Assembly (NCBI GenBank): GCA_002423145.1
Contig: DIUU01000003.1
Location: 1 to 64,000, forward strand
Length of the DNA stretch: 64,000 bases
Direction: 5' to 3'
DNA from: Acholeplasmataceae bacterium UBA6150
Lineage (GTDB): Bacteria > Bacillota_I > Bacilli_A > Acholeplasmatales > UBA5453
Shown here: positions 27,642-36,884 of the stretch, piece after piece
Numbering within the stretch: the first letter of the stretch is position 1
Layout: each line of letters begins with the position of its first letter
Made by a program: the position numbers and the translations under genes
Notes under the pieces: generated by a model
What the model was told of the DNA's origin: nothing
The model's database searches: none
The model's input: only the letters and a program-made list of their open reading frames with translations

Positions 27642-29144
27642 ATGAACCATTTAGAAATCTACTTAGCATCTAGAAAACAAAAACTGGCGTATCAATATGC
27701 CTTATGGTTACTTTCTTGGGACCAAGAAACAGAAACCCCTGAAGGTGCGATGCAATACCGCAGTGATCAAATCGAAGTATTATCCACCCTCGCTTATGAA
27801 GTGGAAATGGATTCGAAACGCATCGAAGCCATTGACTTTTTAGCTACCCATCCAGAATCTTTAACCGATGATTTAAAGGTGGAAATTAAGCGGGTGAAAA
27901 AAGATTTAGATCAACTTAGAAAAATTCCAAAACAAGAATATATTGATTTCCAAGTTTTATTGTCTTCGGCAGGTCATATTTGGTCAAATGCGAAAAAGAA
28001 TAATGATTTCGCTTCGTACTTGCCAACCCTCGAAAAGGTCATTACTTACCAAAGAAAATTGGTCAAATACTTAGCGACCGATACAGTGAAGGGTTATGAC
28101 GTTTTACTGGATTTATATGAACCAGGCATGACGGTTGTGGATTATGATCATTTCTTTAACACACTAAAAACCGATTTGGTGCCGTTTGTATTAAAAGCTT
28201 CTAAAGTCAAACAAACCCTCACTAGGAAACTCACCAAGGGTCACTTTCCAAAAGCAGCACAAATCGCATTTAACACCTACTTATTAAGTGTCTTTAAATA
28301 CGATCAAAGTAAAGGTGTTTTAAAACAAAGTGCCCACCCATTCACTTCAGGGGTCGCGAGTGTCGATACCAGAATTACGACTGCCTACCATGAAGACGAC
28401 CTAAGAAGTGCGATTTTTTCAACCATTCATGAAATGGGACATGCAATATACGAACAACAAGTGAAACCAGAATACGACTACACCGAATTAAAAGGTGGCG
28501 TATCGATGGGCATCCACGAATCACAATCCCGTTTTTATGAAAACATGATTGGAAGAAGTGATGCATTTTGGGATGTTCATTATGAAAAGCTCGTTGAAAC
28601 GTCCCCTAAACAATTTAAAGGCATCACGAAGGATGCTTTTGTGAAATACATCAATCAAGTAAAACGTGACTTCATCCGCGTTGAAGCCGATGAACTCACC
28701 TACAGTTTACATGTGATGGTTCGCTATGAAATTGAGAAGCAACTCTTCAATGGCAAACTAAAAGCGAAAGATCTACCTAAAGTATGGAATAGACTGTACC
28801 GTCAATACTTGGGTCTAACACCGAAAACCGATACCAAAGGGGTTTTACAAGACATCCACTGGGCATTTGGGTCGTTTGGTTATTTCCCAACCTACGCATT
28901 AGGGTCTGCAATTTCTGCACAAATTTATCACCGTATGAATCAAGACTTCCATATTGAATCCGTGGTTCGTGAAAATAATATCCAAAGAATCAATCAATGG
29001 CTTAAAGAACACATCCACCAATATGGTAAAACCATTGAGCCTAAAGACTTGATTATCCAATCCACACAAGAACCATTTAATCCGCAGTATTATGTCACGT
29101 ATTTAAAAGAAAAGTATACGAAGATATTAGGCATGGAAGCCTAG
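27642..29144 (+). CDS. M32-family metallocarboxypeptidase (Taq type)
   Basis: This 500-aa cytoplasmic zinc carboxypeptidase removes C-terminal residues from peptides. It is mostly helical. The HEXXH motif is HEMGH at residues 263-267, followed by HESQSRFYEN with the third ligand Glu, and the family pattern GVASVDTRIT precedes them. Length equals that of thermophile Taq carboxypeptidase homologues. It stands 15 bases after the MgtE pair and 8 before the serine dehydratase, in one likely transcript. Confidence 0.93.
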   Translation: MNHLEIYLASRKQKLAYQYALWLLSWDQETETPEGAMQYRSDQIEVLSTLAYEVEMDSKRIEAIDFLATHPESLTDDLKVEIKRVKKDLDQLRKIPKQEYIDFQVLLSSAGHIWSNAKKNNDFASYLPTLEKVITYQRKLVKYLATDTVKGYDVLLDLYEPGMTVVDYDHFFNTLKTDLVPFVLKASKVKQTLTRKLTKGHFPKAAQIAFNTYLLSVFKYDQSKGVLKQSAHPFTSGVASVDTRITTAYHEDDLRSAIFSTIHEMGHAIYEQQVKPEYDYTELKGGVSMGIHESQSRFYENMIGRSDAFWDVHYEKLVETSPKQFKGITKDAFVKYINQVKRDFIRVEADELTYSLHVMVRYEIEKQLFNGKLKAKDLPKVWNRLYRQYLGLTPKTDTKGVLQDIHWAFGSFGYFPTYALGSAISAQIYHRMNQDFHIESVVRENNIQRINQWLKEHIHQYGKTIEPKDLIIQSTQEPFNPQYYVTYLKEKYTKILGMEA

Positions 29145-29152
29145 GAGGGTTT

Positions 29153-30349
29153 ATGCAATCCTTACGCAAACTATTTAAAATCGGACACGGTCCCTCATCT
29201 TCACATACGATGGGGCCTGGTTTCGCAGCTACTTATGTAAAACAGAAACACCCCAAAGCAACCCATTATGTGGTTACTTTATATAATTCATTGGCCCTCA
29301 CGGGCAAAGGGCATTTGACAGATGCCATCATTGAAGCCACCTTGGCACCTAAACCAGTGACCTTCAAATTCAATGTGGATATCAAATTACACCCGAACTA
29401 TTTTGTGTTTGAAGTCTACGATGCCGATAACTTAATCGACACAGTTTCTGTCCGTTCCATTGGTGGTGGAGACATATTGTATGACAATGAGGAGAACCAC
29501 ATTGAAACGGTTTATCCACATCAATCCTTTGATGACATCAAAGCGTATTGTTTATCGAATAACATCAGTTTATACGACTATGTCAAAGCCTTTGAAGGAC
29601 CATCGATTGATGTCTTTTTAAGTGAGATTTGGAACCAACTTCAGAAAACCGTTGAAAAAGGATTGGTAACCGAAGGGGTATTACCTGGGGATTTAAAAGT
29701 CCAAAGGAAAGCCAAAACCCTCATCGATCGTGCAAAAGCAACCGAAACCGAGGCACAAAAACAAAATCGCCTGGTTTCTGCTTATGCTTTCGCTGCCTCC
29801 GAAGAAAACGGGTCAGGTGGGATCATTGTTACCACACCAACGTGTGGGGCTTCCGGGGTATTACCTGCCGTGTTGTATTACATGAGACACCACCAATCGA
29901 TAACTGATCAAAAAATCATCGAATCATTGGCTGTGGCTGGCATCATTGGCAACATCATTAAAACAAACGCCACCATCAGTGGGGCGGTCGGTGGTTGTCA
30001 AGCCGAAGTCGGGTCCGCCTGTTCAATGACCGCAGCAGCCCACGCCTATTTATCAGATTTAGAACTCGAACAAATTGAATACGCAGCCGAAATCGCGATG
30101 GAACACCATTTAGGGCTCACCTGTGACCCCATCGATGGGTATGTTCAAATTCCTTGTATCGAACGCAACGCTGTCGCCGGAATCCGCGCAATCAACGCCT
30201 CAAGCCTCGCTGGTTTTTTAAGCGATACACGAAAAATATCATTCGATATGATCGTTCACACGATGTATCAGACGGGATTAGATATGCATCCAAAATACAA
30301 AGAAACGGCCGAAGCTGGGATGGCCTATTTCTATAAACAAAAGAAATGA
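29153..30349 (+). CDS. sdaA: L-serine dehydratase, single-chain iron-sulfur type
   Basis: This 398-aa enzyme deaminates L-serine to pyruvate and ammonia. The beta domain is at the N-terminus (KIGHGPSSSHTMGP, 1-150) and the alpha domain follows, so the two subunits of the Bacillus-type enzyme are fused. Cysteines in TPTCGASG, GGCQAEVGSACSM and LTCDPIDG are the expected 4Fe-4S ligands. GGAGG lies before ATG 29153. Its stop overlaps the next start (ATGA). It links serine to pyruvate metabolism; cysK-cysE further on use serine for cysteine. Confidence 0.95.
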   Translation: MQSLRKLFKIGHGPSSSHTMGPGFAATYVKQKHPKATHYVVTLYNSLALTGKGHLTDAIIEATLAPKPVTFKFNVDIKLHPNYFVFEVYDADNLIDTVSVRSIGGGDILYDNEENHIETVYPHQSFDDIKAYCLSNNISLYDYVKAFEGPSIDVFLSEIWNQLQKTVEKGLVTEGVLPGDLKVQRKAKTLIDRAKATETEAQKQNRLVSAYAFAASEENGSGGIIVTTPTCGASGVLPAVLYYMRHHQSITDQKIIESLAVAGIIGNIIKTNATISGAVGGCQAEVGSACSMTAAAHAYLSDLELEQIEYAAEIAMEHHLGLTCDPIDGYVQIPCIERNAVAGIRAINASSLAGFLSDTRKISFDMIVHTMYQTGLDMHPKYKETAEAGMAYFYKQKK

Positions 30350-31623
30350 ACGAACCCATTATGTTAACTGCACTTGACCTCGATTATCAAGGTCAAGGGG
30401 TATGTCGTTATCAAGACAAAGTCGTCTTTGTGCGTGGTATGTTAAAGGGTGAAACCGGGTTGGTTCGAATCCTTAAAGATAAAAAATCGTATTTTATTGG
30501 CCAATTAGCCAATTTGAAAACCATCAGTGTTTTACGGGTGAATGTCGATAATCCAGACGATCTACATTACGCACCGCTATTACATTTAAATACGAACGCA
30601 CAACTCGAATGGCAACAAAAAATTACAGAAGATACATTTAAAAAGATTGCGAAAATGGATGTTCAAGTAGATCCGATCATATACGATAAACGAGACTTCG
30701 GGTATCGTAATAAAATCACGGTACATGTTCAAAAAATAGACCGCCTAAGACTCGGTGTATTCGCACCCTCTAGCAACCGTTTATACCCTTTGAACCAGAT
30801 GGTCTTAGCGAGTGATGCAATCCAAAAGGCATTGAATAAACTCAATGAGATTTTCGAGATGATCCCTTTACAAGATGACGTGCTTAAGCACATCACCATT
30901 CGTAATCATCAACAAAAAGTGATGCTGATCTTCTCTACAACACAAAAAGTATGGTCAGAAAAAAATGCGATACTCTACCATTTGAATTTGCCATACATCA
31001 CTTCAATTTACCAGAATATTTTAGACAACGACTTTGAAAATTTAGGCAAAGAATCGATTTTATTGTCAGGCGAACCCACCCTAGAAGTGACGTTTGGTGG
31101 ACTGAGATTTCCGATTGAACCCAGTGCTTTTTTCCAAGTAAACTTACCAGTTGCGTTAAAAATGTATGAAAAAGTTAAATCTTTGATTCAAGGAAAGATT
31201 GTCATTGACGCGTATGCGGGGATGGCCTCGATTGGACAGTTTATCGCTTCAGATGTGGAAAAAGTCTACGCGATAGAATCCAACCACGACGCTGTAAAAT
31301 CCGCCATTCAATCGATCAAAGACAATAACATCCAAAATATTGAAGTCATTGAAAACGACATTGAATTGGCCATTGAACAGTATTTAGGTGTCGCCGATAC
31401 AATCGTCTTTGACCCGCCAAGAAGTGGGTTGGATGATGTCACCAAAGCGTTGTTGTTAGATAAACCAGTCAATGAAATCATCTATGTATCATGTGACTTA
31501 AAGACATTGGTTAGAGATATCAATACCCTAAAAACCCGATACAAAGTAACTTCGGTTACACCAGTTAAAATGTTCTTCCATACAGTGGAAACCGAAACGA
31601 TTGTCAGATTAGAAAAAATGTGA
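30346..31623 (+). CDS. 23S rRNA (uracil-5-)-methyltransferase, RlmCD/RumA family
   Basis: This 425-aa SAM-dependent methyltransferase has an N-terminal TRAM domain (1-55), a central domain, then a Rossmann fold with AGMASIGQFIA (SAM loop), DPPRSGLDD and the catalytic cysteine in YVSCDLKTL. The family usually has four Fe-S cysteines after the TRAM domain; the equivalent stretch here (about 80-90, YAPLLHLNTNAQLEWQ) has none, so the cluster seems lost. The exact uridine target (U747, U1939 or both) cannot be told from sequence alone. Confidence 0.9.
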   Translation: MNEPIMLTALDLDYQGQGVCRYQDKVVFVRGMLKGETGLVRILKDKKSYFIGQLANLKTISVLRVNVDNPDDLHYAPLLHLNTNAQLEWQQKITEDTFKKIAKMDVQVDPIIYDKRDFGYRNKITVHVQKIDRLRLGVFAPSSNRLYPLNQMVLASDAIQKALNKLNEIFEMIPLQDDVLKHITIRNHQQKVMLIFSTTQKVWSEKNAILYHLNLPYITSIYQNILDNDFENLGKESILLSGEPTLEVTFGGLRFPIEPSAFFQVNLPVALKMYEKVKSLIQGKIVIDAYAGMASIGQFIASDVEKVYAIESNHDAVKSAIQSIKDNNIQNIEVIENDIELAIEQYLGVADTIVFDPPRSGLDDVTKALLLDKPVNEIIYVSCDLKTLVRDINTLKTRYKVTSVTPVKMFFHTVETETIVRLEKM

Positions 31624-31676
31624 AAGTTAATACATTTTTATAAACAATTTCATCAAATGTAAAAAAAGGGTCATTT

Positions 31677-31707
31677 TTGATATACACCCTTTTGAAAGTG
31701 ATATAAT
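31677..31707 (+). promoter_or_regulatory. Promoter and leader hairpin of the MacB-like ABC gene
   Basis: TATAAT at 31702-31707 is perfect; TTGATA at 31677-31682 is a -35 with a longish 19-bp spacer. Just after it CCTCAT and ATGAGG (31710-31728) form a small hairpin followed by five T, which covers the ribosome-binding site and could damp translation. Confidence 0.6.
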
Positions 31708-31737
31708 GACCTCATCCAAGAAATGAGGTTTTTATTT

Positions 31738-34047
31738 ATGCTAAAACTGGAAAACATTAAAAAGGATTATCTGATTGCGGGAAAACCATTCACCGCACTT
31801 AATGATATCAACTTAACATTTGACCGCAGTGAATTTGTTGCGATATTAGGACCATCGGGTTGTGGGAAGACAACACTTCTGAATTTAATCGGCGGATTAG
31901 ACCAATACACCTCAGGGGATTTGATCATTGAAAACAAATCCACCAAACGTTTCGATGACCGTGACTGGGATGCGTATCGAAACAATAAAGTCGGTTTTAT
32001 TTTCCAAAACTACAACCTAATTAATCACATTTCAATCATTGAAAACGTTGAACTTGGGATGACTTTGGCGGGAAAATCTTTAGAGGAACGTAGAAAAAAA
32101 GCGATAGAAGTATTGATTCGTGTTGGCCTTGAAGACCAAATGTATAAACGTTCTGCCCAACTTTCTGGTGGACAAAAACAAAGGGTTGCGATTGCGAGAG
32201 CTCTAGCAAACGACCCAGAAATCATCTTAGCGGATGAACCTACAGGGGCACTCGATTCACAAACATCTGTACAAATTCTCGAACTTATTCAAGAAATATC
32301 CAAGGAAAAGCTTGTCATCATGGTCACCCATAACCAAGACCTAGCGGATACTTACGCCACTCGCACCATCCGGTTGTTGGATGGTCATGTGGTTTCAGAC
32401 TCGAAAACCACAGTTTCCACTTTGAAAGATGACACCATTTATACCCCTAAAAAAACATCGATGTCTTATCTTCAAGCCATCAAATTATCCTTCAATAACT
32501 TAAGAACCAAATTTGCGAGAACGCTCATTACTGCGTTTGCAGGGTCTATAGGGATCATTGGCGTTTTATTGGTATTGGGCGTGGGAAATGGTTTTAATAA
32601 AACCGTCTCAGACCTCGAACGTGGGGCTTTAGTTTCGATTCCAATCATGATCAATCAATATTCAGTGACTTTTGGACCACCCGATTTCAACGCACCAGAC
32701 CCAGTTTCAGATGGGTTGCTTAAGCCATATGATTCGAGTATCCCTCAACAAGCTTATATTAACAATTTATCCCCAGAGTTCATTTCATACATCGAATCCA
32801 ATTTGAATCCAAATGATTACACGACCATCGAGTATGAGTACGCGATTCAAACACTACTTTTACAAGTTCAAAATGGGCTCTATCGAACCATTGATAAACG
32901 GGAAATTTCATTAACCCAAACCAATAAACCATTCTTAAATGAATATTTTGATGTGATGGCAGGGTCTTTAAATGTAAATGACCCAACAGTCTATGAAATA
33001 TTCATCATCCTCAATGATGAATTTGGTATTGATAAACGCGTGCTAGAAGCATTTAATCTACCCATCGATGGGTCTGTGAGTTACAGCGATTTGATTGGTA
33101 AAACATTGGTATCGCCCTATTACAATGATTATTATGTAGCCGATTCAACCACCCTGCCAGGTAAAATCATTTTCCATGAAAACCCAGACTTATCCATGGC
33201 TTTCAATGGGGGTATGGTTTTGAAAGTATCTGCTGTATTGGCACCAAAAACCTCTAATGTATTTACCATTAGTGATGGTGTGTACCACTTAAAAGATTTT
33301 AATCAAACCATCCTCAATAATGCATTAACCAGTGATATTGGGATTGCCCAACAAAATTCGAATTATTATGTCATTGAATTTAAAGCTTCTGGACAAAGTA
33401 CACGACCAGCGGGTGCGAACTTCTTCGTGGAATCTTTAGAAAGACCTCTCATCGAGTCATACTTAGGTGTCGATCAAAAACCAGTATCCATCAGTATATA
33501 TCCAGTATCTTATGAATCCAAAGAAGGCATCATCGATGTCATCGATACGTATAATAAGACCGCCGCTGAAGGGAATAAAATTATTTATCTAGACCTCGCT
33601 GAAACCATCGGGTCAGCTTTGGGTAGTGTCGTCAATATGATCTCCATTGTATTGGTCATTTTCGCTGGCATATCCTTATTGGTATCATCGATTATGATTG
33701 GAATCATTACGTATGTATCGGTCATTGAAAGAACCCAAGAAATTGGGGTACTCCGTGCTTTAGGAGCGAGAAAGAAAGACGTCAAACGTGTCTTCAATTC
33801 AGAAACATTCCTCATCGGTTTAACCGCAGGTGTGTTGGGATCTGTCATTACCTATGTGCTATCTTTCCCAATCAACATCATCGTTGAAAACCTCAATGCA
33901 CAAATGACCAGAATCATGCAACTATCGTGGGTCCATGTATTATCTATGGTTGCTGTATCCATCTCATTGACCTTCATTGCAGGATTATTCCCGGCATCAT
34001 TGGCAGCCAAGAAGAACCCAGTAGAAGCACTTCGTGCGAATGACTAA
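31738..34047 (+). CDS. MacB-like ABC transporter, ATPase fused to FtsX-type permease
   Basis: This protein is 769 aa from ATG 31738; the ATG at 31723 contains the GAGGT site. The N-terminal ATPase (1-230) has GPSGCGKTT, LSGGQKQRVAIARAL and ILADEPTGALD. One membrane helix (about 265) is followed by a large extracellular domain (290-600) and three helices at the C-terminus (about 630-760) with the FtsX fold (ERTQEIGVLRALGARKKDV). Type VII ABC systems of this layout move or release peptides or lipoproteins by mechanical work. It is a single gene with its own promoter and terminator. Confidence 0.9.
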   Translation: MLKLENIKKDYLIAGKPFTALNDINLTFDRSEFVAILGPSGCGKTTLLNLIGGLDQYTSGDLIIENKSTKRFDDRDWDAYRNNKVGFIFQNYNLINHISIIENVELGMTLAGKSLEERRKKAIEVLIRVGLEDQMYKRSAQLSGGQKQRVAIARALANDPEIILADEPTGALDSQTSVQILELIQEISKEKLVIMVTHNQDLADTYATRTIRLLDGHVVSDSKTTVSTLKDDTIYTPKKTSMSYLQAIKLSFNNLRTKFARTLITAFAGSIGIIGVLLVLGVGNGFNKTVSDLERGALVSIPIMINQYSVTFGPPDFNAPDPVSDGLLKPYDSSIPQQAYINNLSPEFISYIESNLNPNDYTTIEYEYAIQTLLLQVQNGLYRTIDKREISLTQTNKPFLNEYFDVMAGSLNVNDPTVYEIFIILNDEFGIDKRVLEAFNLPIDGSVSYSDLIGKTLVSPYYNDYYVADSTTLPGKIIFHENPDLSMAFNGGMVLKVSAVLAPKTSNVFTISDGVYHLKDFNQTILNNALTSDIGIAQQNSNYYVIEFKASGQSTRPAGANFFVESLERPLIESYLGVDQKPVSISIYPVSYESKEGIIDVIDTYNKTAAEGNKIIYLDLAETIGSALGSVVNMISIVLVIFAGISLLVSSIMIGIITYVSVIERTQEIGVLRALGARKKDVKRVFNSETFLIGLTAGVLGSVITYVLSFPINIIVENLNAQMTRIMQLSWVHVLSMVAVSISLTFIAGLFPASLAAKKNPVEALRAND

Positions 34048-34072
34048 ACAAACAAACTCTATATAAAAAAGA

Positions 34073-34110
34073 AAACGGTAACTTTCAAACTCAATTGAAG
34101 GTTACCGTTT
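34073..34110. terminator. Bidirectional terminator overlapping a stop codon
   Basis: AAACGGTAACTTTCAA (34073-34088) pairs with TTGAAGGTTACCGTTT (34095-34110), with one mismatch and A/T runs outside. The last codons of the minus-strand gene form the right arm, and its TGA (34091-34093) is in the loop. Confidence 0.85.
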
Positions 34111-35452
34111 TATCATCGATGGTTTCTAACATAGAGAAAATCATGAAGGTCGCTACTGTGTATGTGAGCATGTACATGGTGTTATCGATTAACCCATGGA
34201 TTTGGGATACCAAAACACCTATGAATATTAAACTTTTAACCACGAAGCGCTTAGTGAGTAAAAATTTAAATGATTGATAGAAATAGTAGAATAAACCAAC
34301 TAGTCCAAATGTGCCCATGACTGCAAGTGTATGGAACAATGTAGAATGGAAGACTTGCATTCGATTGGGATTACCGATATCAACCATCGATTCCCAACCC
34401 TTACCAAATACAGGATAATCTTTATAGATATCCAGTGCATAGCGGTATAAAGTTAATCGACTTGAACTGAAACTATCCAAATCATCGAACCCACCTTGAA
34501 TCGCAATCTCATAGGCAATTTCAATCAAAAGACGCAATTCATATAATAATAAACTGACCAAAATAAATGCGTAAATCATATTGAGTATGCCCCATTTATT
34601 GGTCTTCTTTATCACGTAAGGAATGTAGAATAGGAAGGATAAAAATATGCCCAAATACCCGCCTCGTGAAGCTGAAACAAATACGACAAAACCGGTTAAT
34701 AGAGGGGTTATCCAGTATAGAATATTTCTGGGATGTTTAATAATAAAATAAAACTGTGCGCCCATCAATAAGGTGATATGAATGACCACATCATTGATGT
34801 TTCCCCATCCGAAATCACCATGAAACCAAGAAGATTTCATCCCTAAAGATATCCGTTCTCTTAAAGGCTTTTCAAGGTTTTCTAGGAAGAATCCTAAACC
34901 CATATTATAAGATAATTCAGCGATTAAAAGTAGAGAAGCAAAAAACAAAACACGCATCATATAGGACTCTTCGGTTTTCATCGTTTGACGATAAAATTGA
35001 TAACCCATCAAATAAAGTAATCCCATCAATGACAACTGAACGTAAGTGACGGTTACAGGCACATAAAGAATTGAACCGAAATACGCAATCGCAATCCATA
35101 AATAAGGTTTGGTGAGAATCCCTTTTTTGAACTTCGGTCTAAAACGCAATAAGTGTATGAATATCGCAACAAATACAAATATCGGAATTAAATGAACCCA
35201 TGAAAAAGCACTGATGGTGGTTAAATTTGGGTTTTGCATGTTGTATCCATACATGATACCAAAAGCGATGGGTACGGTATAAATCGAATTTTCAACCCAT
35301 ATGAATAACAAGGCGAGAATGATTAGAAAAGCGAATAGCACATAGAGGTTATATATTTGGTTTTCACCTCGAGAAATGAAACCAAAAAAAGCCAAAGCAT
35401 TGACCATAAATAAAAATACATTTGATTTTAAAAAGGCTTCGATTTTCTTCAT
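34091..35452 (-). CDS. O-antigen-ligase/polymerase-like membrane protein
   Basis: This 453-aa protein has about 11 membrane helices. Wzy_C/O-ligase features are visible: SASRGG near residue 260, and YPVFGKGW followed by HSTLFHTLAVMG near 345-380 in an extracellular loop and helix. In Gram-negatives the family joins or polymerises glycans; in a single-membrane cell it more likely makes a surface polysaccharide or glycosylates lipid or protein. No glycosyltransferase genes adjoin it. The terminator at 34073-34110 ends it. Confidence 0.8.
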   Translation of the reverse strand: MKKIEAFLKSNVFLFMVNALAFFGFISRGENQIYNLYVLFAFLIILALLFIWVENSIYTVPIAFGIMYGYNMQNPNLTTISAFSWVHLIPIFVFVAIFIHLLRFRPKFKKGILTKPYLWIAIAYFGSILYVPVTVTYVQLSLMGLLYLMGYQFYRQTMKTEESYMMRVLFFASLLLIAELSYNMGLGFFLENLEKPLRERISLGMKSSWFHGDFGWGNINDVVIHITLLMGAQFYFIIKHPRNILYWITPLLTGFVVFVSASRGGYLGIFLSFLFYIPYVIKKTNKWGILNMIYAFILVSLLLYELRLLIEIAYEIAIQGGFDDLDSFSSSRLTLYRYALDIYKDYPVFGKGWESMVDIGNPNRMQVFHSTLFHTLAVMGTFGLVGLFYYFYQSFKFLLTKRFVVKSLIFIGVLVSQIHGLIDNTMYMLTYTVATFMIFSMLETIDDKTVTFN

Positions 35453-35486
35453 GAATCAACCTCAGTATTACTATTATAAAACAAAT

Positions 35487-36101
35487 TTAATGATTTCTTA
35501 CCACGCTATTGTATTTCTTTTCGAAACCAATGTGGGTTGTTCTACCATGTCCGGGATAACAAATGGTATCATCAGGCAGTGTATATAGTTTGTTTAAAAT
35601 GCTGTCTTTTAAATCTTCATAAGACGATAGATATAAATCGGTTCTACCGACAGTCATATAAAACAGGGTATCACCTGAAAATAAAATATCTTTGGTATAT
35701 AAACAGGTACCCCCTTTGGAATGTCCAGGGGTGTGTAGCACTTTAAATGTCAAACCTTGGAATATGATTTCTTGTTCAATATCGGGTTCTAAATACGTAT
35801 CCACCATGACTTTGTAACCCAAGCGTGAGATCCCATAAGCAGGGTCAAAAAAGACCTCATCCACTTTAGGAGCAATAACTTCTGCAGTTGGGTATAGTTT
35901 TTTCAAAGGATTAATGCCACCGATGTGGTCAAAATGTCCATGGGTTGCGTAGATGATATCGACCATTAAATCATGATCGGCTAAGAATTCTTTGACTTCG
36001 ATTGAATCATATCCAGGGTCAATAACCATCGCGTGTTGGTTTTTATATAGGATGTAACAATTGCTTTTGATATCACCCAATGTAAAACGTTTAATTTCCA
36101 T
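35487..36101 (-). CDS. MBL-fold hydrolase, glyoxalase II-like
   Basis: This 204-aa metallo-beta-lactamase-fold enzyme has THGHFDHIGG (metal site), a histidine in HTPGHSKG, Asp in FSGDTLF and a final CYPGHGRTTHIG. This is the compact form lacking the C-terminal substrate domain of true glyoxalase II. It probably hydrolyses a thioester or related small metabolite; the substrate is unknown. It is minus-strand, with the O-ligase-like gene 34 bases downstream. Confidence 0.88.
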   Translation of the reverse strand: MEIKRFTLGDIKSNCYILYKNQHAMVIDPGYDSIEVKEFLADHDLMVDIIYATHGHFDHIGGINPLKKLYPTAEVIAPKVDEVFFDPAYGISRLGYKVMVDTYLEPDIEQEIIFQGLTFKVLHTPGHSKGGTCLYTKDILFSGDTLFYMTVGRTDLYLSSYEDLKDSILNKLYTLPDDTICYPGHGRTTHIGFEKKYNSVVRNH

Positions 36102-36179
36102 ACCTCAATACCTCACACTCATTATATCTTTTTATAAAAAAAGGTAAAGTAAAACACGCAAACATTAGAATGAAAAAAA

Positions 36180-36197
36180 GCACATCCTGAGATGTGC
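36180..36197 (-). terminator. Terminator of the YoeB/YefM pair
   Basis: A 7-bp stem GCACATC/GATGTGC (36180-36186 with 36191-36197) is followed on the minus strand by eight T. Confidence 0.8.
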
Positions 36198-36203
36198 AAA
36201 GTG

Positions 36204-36464
36204 TCATTCATAGTGTGTCCATAGTCTCAAGATGATGATGGCATGGTGGCTCTCATCCACCTTGTAAATTAAACGGTGCTGTCTGTTGATTCTTCTAGAA
36301 AAAGCACCATTTAAATCACCAACTAATTTTTCATAGGGTGGTGGAGTCTCGAATGGATTTTTTCGAATGATGTCAACCAGATTTCTTGCTTTTTGATCTA
36401 AACCAGCTTGATTGAGCATTTCAATGTCTTTAATGGCAAGTTTTGTATAACGGATTTCATACAT
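36204..36464 (-). CDS. yoeB: YoeB/Txe-type mRNA interferase toxin
   Basis: This 86-aa RelE-superfamily toxin cuts mRNA on the ribosome. The pattern LVGDLNGAFSRRINRQHRLIYKV and the C-terminal LRLWTHYE fit the YoeB/Txe family; the terminal His-Tyr is the usual catalytic end. The antitoxin is upstream with a 6-base gap, so the pair is coupled. No truncation is seen. Confidence 0.9.
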   Translation of the reverse strand: MYEIRYTKLAIKDIEMLNQAGLDQKARNLVDIIRKNPFETPPPYEKLVGDLNGAFSRRINRQHRLIYKVDESHHAIIILRLWTHYE

Positions 36465-36470
36465 GAGATG

Positions 36471-36722
36471 TTACCATTTGACTTTGTCTTCAGCAACCGT
36501 CTGTTCATAAGGTGTATTTAAACCCTCAACCAACGATTTTTTGAAATCTTCATTTTGACTCAGATAAATGGTTTCAAGTAAGGAACGATACTCATCCTCA
36601 GAAATCATAATCACATTGCCTTTTTTGGTGTTTATATTGATTTCAACCCCATTGTCTAAGGCCATCTCTGCAAGTTTGTATAAATCTTTACGTGCATTTG
36701 TAATATTTGTGTTATATGGCAT
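36471..36722 (-). CDS. yefM: YefM/Phd-type antitoxin
   Basis: This 83-aa antitoxin has an N-terminal DNA-binding Phd/YefM fold (NITNARKDLYKLAEMA, then GNVIMISEDEYRSLLET) and an acidic C-terminus that neutralises the YoeB toxin. GGGGGA precedes ATG 36722. It should repress the operon together with the toxin by binding the inverted repeat at 36755-36768. Confidence 0.9.
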   Translation of the reverse strand: MPYNTNITNARKDLYKLAEMALDNGVEININTKKGNVIMISEDEYRSLLETIYLSQNEDFKKSLVEGLNTPYEQTVAEDKVKW

Positions 36723-36745
36723 AGGTATTTCCCCCTTGTGTATAT

Positions 36746-36775
36746 ACTATAACATACGTAATAACGTACGTCTAT
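36746..36775 (-). promoter_or_regulatory. Promoter and operator of the yefM-yoeB operon
   Basis: On the minus strand TATAGT lies at 36751-36746. The inverted repeat TACGT-N4-ACGTA (36755-36768) sits between it and the expected -35, a good place for YefM repression. Confidence 0.65.
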
Positions 36776-36884
36776 AAGTAATCGATGATAATAACGATTT
36801 CACAAGCCTTCTTAAGAATAATACAGTTAAATCGTTTGTAAAAAAGTCATTTTAAGCATAGAATATACTGTGGAGGATATATCG

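Noticed and set aside
30458..30476. GGTTCGAATCC, a T-loop-like word suggesting a tRNA
   Set aside because: It lies inside the methyltransferase gene and no cloverleaf arms surround it.
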